Source: Oscillospiraceae bacterium (GTDB lineage Bacteria > Bacillota > Clostridia > Oscillospirales > Oscillospiraceae). Taken from it: a DNA stretch of 51,652 nt. Positions 48,295 to 51,652 of the stretch are shown here, one piece after another. Position numbers and translations under genes: made by a program. The stretch spans positions 1 to 51,652 of the forward strand of contig SVKL01000014.1 of assembly GCA_015068495.1 (NCBI GenBank), written 5' to 3'. Position 1 is the first letter of the stretch; each line of letters begins with the position of its first letter. The notes beneath the pieces were generated by a model. That model was not told the DNA's origin and made no database searches. It saw nothing but the letters and a program-made list of their open reading frames with translations.

Positions 48295-48921
48295 ATGGAA
48301 TTCAAGGTTTATCAGAAAGAATTGCAACTGCAATCCCGGGGCTGGATCCCCACCTTCCACGACATTTCCAAGGAAGTTATGCAGATTGTTAAGGAGTCCG
48401 GCGTTAAGAACGGCACCGTTGCTGTTGTTTCCCACCACACCACCTGCTCCGTTATGGTTCAGGAGTGCTCTCACGACATCGATTCCTTCGATCTGGAGTA
48501 CTTGCAGCACGATCTGCTGGACATCATGCGCAAGATGATTCCCGACTACACCAACGAGGGCGATTACCGTCATCCCGGCCCCATCCACGCACAGTTCGGT
48601 CGCTATGTTGACGAGCCCGGCAACTACACCTCTATGAATACCGACGGCCACCTGCGCTCCGTATTCTTCGGCCGCAGCGAGACCCTGACCATTAAGGATG
48701 GCAAGCTGGATGGCGGCGAGTTCGCTCACATCTACTTCATTGACTGGGACCACGTCCGTGCCCGTCCCCGTCAGGCAAACATTACCGTTATGGGTACCAC
48801 CGAGGATGTCAATGATCGCAAGTGGAAGAACGGCGAGACCATCAACACCCTGCGTAAGTTCACTCCCGAGGAGAAGGCTTACGACCTGCACTACGACAAC
48901 CAGCTGGAAGACCGCGTATAA
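48295..48921 (+). CDS. YjbQ-family protein (UPF0047)
   Basis: The 208-residue protein has the YjbQ family pattern VVSHHTTCSVMVQE, NTDGHLRSVFFG and HARPR/ITVMGT near the end. Known members (about 130-140 residues) show weak thiamine-phosphate synthase activity; this one is about 70 residues longer, mostly by an insertion around residues 70-110. TTGGAGGATACATATT precedes its start. Its role here is unclear. Confidence 0.78.
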   Translation: MEFKVYQKELQLQSRGWIPTFHDISKEVMQIVKESGVKNGTVAVVSHHTTCSVMVQECSHDIDSFDLEYLQHDLLDIMRKMIPDYTNEGDYRHPGPIHAQFGRYVDEPGNYTSMNTDGHLRSVFFGRSETLTIKDGKLDGGEFAHIYFIDWDHVRARPRQANITVMGTTEDVNDRKWKNGETINTLRKFTPEEKAYDLHYDNQLEDRV

Positions 48922-48933
48922 TTGGAGGCTGCA

Positions 48934-50277
48934 ATGAACACTTTACAGGCTGGTTTCGGCAGAGTGGATATTACCCCTATGATGGGGCTTCGCATTCGCG
49001 GCTATTTCAAAGAGCGCTTTGTGGAAGGCATTCTGGATGAACTGGAAGTCAACGTTTTGGCGCTGGCCTGCGGAGAAAACAAGGCTCTGCTTGTAACTGT
49101 GGATTGCTGCTCTATCGATACGGAGGATGTGAATGCATATATTGCCAACGCATCCAAGGTAACGGGTGTTCCCGAAGATGCTATCTTCATCCATTGCACC
49201 CACAGCCATACCGCAAGCTACTTCGGCTTGCATTCTGAGGATGCGCTGGTGCGGGAGTACAGTGAATTTGTGGGCAAGCGGATTGCAGATGCTGCCGCTT
49301 ACGCTGTGGCAGATTTGAAGCCTGCTAAGATGGGCTGGGCAGTGGGTCAAGCCCCCAATATCGCCTTTGTCCGCCGCTTCCGTATGAAAGACGGCAAGGT
49401 CCGCACCAACCCCGGCGTGGGCAATCCTGACATTCTCCATCCCATCGGCGATGTGGACGAGCGTGTGAACGTGCTCCGGTTTGACCGGGAAGGCGCCGAC
49501 ACCATCGTGCTTGCCAATATGGGCTGCCACCCCGACACCATCGGCGGCAGCAAGGTTTCCGCTGACTGGCCCGGCTTCTTCCGCAGAAGAACAGAAAAGG
49601 CGCTGGACAATGTGAAGGCTATTTTCTTCAACGGCGCAGAAGGCGATGTGAATCACGTAAACGTATGGGCAAAGGGCGGCGACCACAACGATATGTTCCA
49701 CGATTTTGACGACGTGGACCGTGGTTACGGTCACGCCCGTCATATGGGCAACGTGATGGCCGGCGCAGTGCTGCAGGTTTACGATAAGGTGAATTACACG
49801 GATGTGGACAGCCTTCGTTTCACCAAGAAGATTTCCAACCTGCCGTCCAATATGCCCAAGCCTGAGGATATGCCCTTGGCCCATAAGTACAACGACTTAC
49901 ACAATGCAGGCAAGGATGACCAGATTCCCTTTAAGGGTATGGAGTTGACCACCGTGGTGGCAGAGGCCGGCCGTATGGTAAGATTGGAGCACGGCCCCGA
50001 AAGCTTCCCCCTGCCGCTGACAGCCATTGCCATCGGTAGCGTGGCGCTCATCGGTGTGCCCGGCGAGCCCTTCAACGGTGTGGGTATCGGTCTGAAATCC
50101 GCCGAGGGCTGGGATCTGGTACTGCCCACCTGTCTGACCAACGGCAACGAAGGCTATTTCCCCATGCAGGACAGCTATGATGAGGGCGGCTATGAGGCCC
50201 GCGCCTCCCGCTATAAGGCAGGAACTGCCGAGCTGATTATCAGCGAAGGCAAGGCACTGCTGGACAGCCTGCACTAA
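48934..50277 (+). CDS. Ceramidase-fold protein 2
   Basis: The 447-residue paralog of 46138-47517 matches it nearly word for word in the middle (FVRRFRMKDGKVRTNPGVG, GDVDERVNVLRFDREG) but differs in the N-terminal third (IRGYFKERFVEGILDELEVN, IHCTHSHTASYFG). It also has Asn240 in GDVNHVN. The zinc His pattern is kept. The ATG at 48934 is preceded by TTGGAGG; a frame start at 48922 lies in the ribosome site. Divergence around the zinc-site loop suggests a different substrate or a heteromer. Confidence 0.82.
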   Translation: MNTLQAGFGRVDITPMMGLRIRGYFKERFVEGILDELEVNVLALACGENKALLVTVDCCSIDTEDVNAYIANASKVTGVPEDAIFIHCTHSHTASYFGLHSEDALVREYSEFVGKRIADAAAYAVADLKPAKMGWAVGQAPNIAFVRRFRMKDGKVRTNPGVGNPDILHPIGDVDERVNVLRFDREGADTIVLANMGCHPDTIGGSKVSADWPGFFRRRTEKALDNVKAIFFNGAEGDVNHVNVWAKGGDHNDMFHDFDDVDRGYGHARHMGNVMAGAVLQVYDKVNYTDVDSLRFTKKISNLPSNMPKPEDMPLAHKYNDLHNAGKDDQIPFKGMELTTVVAEAGRMVRLEHGPESFPLPLTAIAIGSVALIGVPGEPFNGVGIGLKSAEGWDLVLPTCLTNGNEGYFPMQDSYDEGGYEARASRYKAGTAELIISEGKALLDSLH

Positions 50278-50289
50278 GGAGGATATCAA

Positions 50290-51429
50290 ATGACTGCTAT
50301 TATCAATGCAACATTGGTTATGCGTGACCATCTGATCCCCAATGGCGTACTGCTGATGGAGGACGGAAAAATCGTCAGGTTTGGTGAAAGCCGGAAAATG
50401 GAAATTCCGGAAGGCTGCGAGATTATCGACGCCGAAGGAAAGTATGTTGGCCCCGGCTTTGTGGATATCCACACCCATTCCGACGGTAAGGTTTTCTTCT
50501 ATGACGACCCCAAGGCTGTGGGCCATCACCTGAAGCACGGCACAACCACCATTTTGGCGGCGCTGTATTTCAGTATGACCACAGAGGAATTTGTGGACGC
50601 AATGGGAAAAATCCGGGAAGCTATGAAGGATCCGGATTGCAGAAACCTTTGCGGTATCTATATGGAAGGCCCCTATATGAACCCCAAGTTCGGCTGCGAC
50701 AAGGAGCACAACCCTTGGGTTGGCCCGGTGGACAAGGAGAAATACCAGCCTGTCATTGACGCCGGCTGGGACTTGGTAAAGGTTTGGGGCTTGGCTCCCG
50801 AGCGGGAGAACATTCTGCAGTTTGTGCTGGATGTAAAGGCAAAGAACCCTGCAGCTGTGTTCTCTGTAGCCCACTCTGAGGCTGCGCCTCAGGAGGTGGA
50901 GGCGCTGATGCCCTATGGCTTGAAGATCGGCACTCACCACACCAACGCCACCGGCGACCGCATTTTCTATCCCGAGGTTCGGGGCGTTTGCGTGGACGAA
51001 GCGGTGAACTACAACCGCGAGATCTATGCCGAGCTGATTTGTGACAGTATGGGCATCCACGTAGATCCCTATATGCTCCGTCTGGTGCGGAGAATCAAGG
51101 GCGACGACCGGATCATTCTGATTTCCGACGCTTATGCCTGCGATGGCCCTGTGCCTCCCGGATATGACGGTGTGGACGATATCAACTTCGACTGGACCGG
51201 CGAGATTGCCGGCTCCAAGCTGACGCTGGATATTGCCTGCCGCAATGCGCTGAAGCATTTGGGCGTGTCCGTTGTGGATGCGTTCCGCTTTGCTTCTTAC
51301 AACCCTGCTATGGCAGTAGGGTTCTATGACCGCGGTGAAATCGCGGTTGGAAAACGTGCTGACCTGGTGATTGTTGATCACTGGATGAAAGTAAATAAAG
51401 TAATTTTCGAAGGAGAAATTGTACAATGA
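50290..51429 (+). CDS. NagA-like amidohydrolase
   Basis: The 379-residue protein has the amidohydrolase pattern of NagA: GFVDIHTHSDG near 58, MEGPYMNPKFG, SVAHSEAAPQEV, GTHHTNAT in place of the usual THLFNAM, and the base Asp in LISDAYACDG. It is clearly different from the NagA at 41163. AAGGAGGATATCAA lies upstream. Its start is 12 bases after the preceding stop, so it is part of the rightward operon. Probably a deacylase of an N-acyl amino-sugar phosphate. Confidence 0.8.
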   Translation: MTAIINATLVMRDHLIPNGVLLMEDGKIVRFGESRKMEIPEGCEIIDAEGKYVGPGFVDIHTHSDGKVFFYDDPKAVGHHLKHGTTTILAALYFSMTTEEFVDAMGKIREAMKDPDCRNLCGIYMEGPYMNPKFGCDKEHNPWVGPVDKEKYQPVIDAGWDLVKVWGLAPERENILQFVLDVKAKNPAAVFSVAHSEAAPQEVEALMPYGLKIGTHHTNATGDRIFYPEVRGVCVDEAVNYNREIYAELICDSMGIHVDPYMLRLVRRIKGDDRIILISDAYACDGPVPPGYDGVDDINFDWTGEIAGSKLTLDIACRNALKHLGVSVVDAFRFASYNPAMAVGFYDRGEIAVGKRADLVIVDHWMKVNKVIFEGEIVQ

Positions 51430-51652
51430 AAGACTTTATCACCGATCCCGCAACAAAGTTTGACTTCCAACCCCATGACTTTGTTCCCTTCAAGGATAAG
51501 AAGGTTTGCGAGTATGTTCGCAGCCTGAGTGGCAAGGATCTGGAAAAGCGTGAGCCCTGGTGGCATCCCGAGTTCGATGTTAAGGTTATTATGAACCCCC
51601 ATCCCATTCTGATTGCTACCCTGTTCTCCCGTCTGAAGGCTGCTTCCGAAGC
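51426..51652 (+). CDS. Start of a further gene, cut by window end (possible NagB-like)
   Basis: The ATG at 51426 overlaps the preceding stop (ATGA), with GAAGGAG upstream. The 75 visible residues (HPEFDVKVIMNPHPILIATLFSRLKAASE) end in an alpha/beta start that resembles some glucosamine-6-phosphate isomerase-like proteins, and a deaminase after a NagA-like enzyme would make sense. The call rests mostly on context. Confidence 0.45.
   Translation, partial: MKDFITDPATKFDFQPHDFVPFKDKKVCEYVRSLSGKDLEKREPWWHPEFDVKVIMNPHPILIATLFSRLKAASE

Overview
The window looks like a chromosomal segment of an anaerobic, Gram-positive gut-type Clostridia, most like Oscillospiraceae/Ruminococcaceae. That placement is an inference from gene content: an acetyl-CoA synthase (Wood-Ljungdahl) gene cluster, split transketolase, DAP-pathway lysine genes, class B sortase, VanY-type carboxypeptidase, and AGGAGG-type ribosome sites before almost every gene. 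No plasmid, phage, IS or CRISPR feature was seen.

Layout. 1-440: end of a tRNA-Glu, then a stand-alone 5S rRNA and tRNA-Asn with their own promoter. 440-5200: AT-rich accessory stretch with a small regulator and divergent zinc-ribbon protein around a 36-bp perfect palindrome, a hydrolase, a lipoprotein and two small membrane proteins. Three of these genes share a near-identical promoter/RBS module. 5.3-9.7 kb: copper ATPase fused to a CopZ-like domain, then a two-component system. 9.8-13.1 kb: VTC, DUF4956 and a Cthe_2159-like lipoprotein. 13.2-16.4 kb: phosphodiesterase, deacetylase, metallo-beta-lactamase-fold enzyme and SGNH hydrolase. 16.6-21.7 kb: a large sortase-anchored cysteine-repeat surface protein, a membrane protein and GtrA. 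21.8-32.2 kb: housekeeping genes (transketolase, ParB, AlaX, dapA-dapB-dapF, malic enzyme) plus class B sortase and a VanY-like peptidase. 32.4 kb: tRNA-Gly(CCC).

32.5-39.3 kb holds the acetyl-CoA synthase cluster: nickel-insertion ATPase (AcsF/CooC), AcsD, an AcsC-AcsE fusion, and AcsB. The corrinoid protein large subunit and the methyltransferase that loads it are one polypeptide. No CO dehydrogenase gene is present in the window.

39.4-51.65 kb looks like an amino-sugar region. It has a NahK-like kinase, a CBM9-like protein and NagA, followed by a divergon. The leftward arm encodes a SIS-domain protein, a membrane protein and three tandem paralogous hydrolases. The rightward arm encodes two cytoplasmic ceramidase-fold paralogs, a triosephosphate-isomerase-like protein, a YjbQ-like protein, a NagA-like amidohydrolase and the start of one more gene. 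Both arms have good promoters in one 212-bp intergenic region. I regard this divergon as the best candidate for an undescribed pathway: the gene set points to catabolism of a substituted (amino)sugar, but the substrate cannot be read from sequence.
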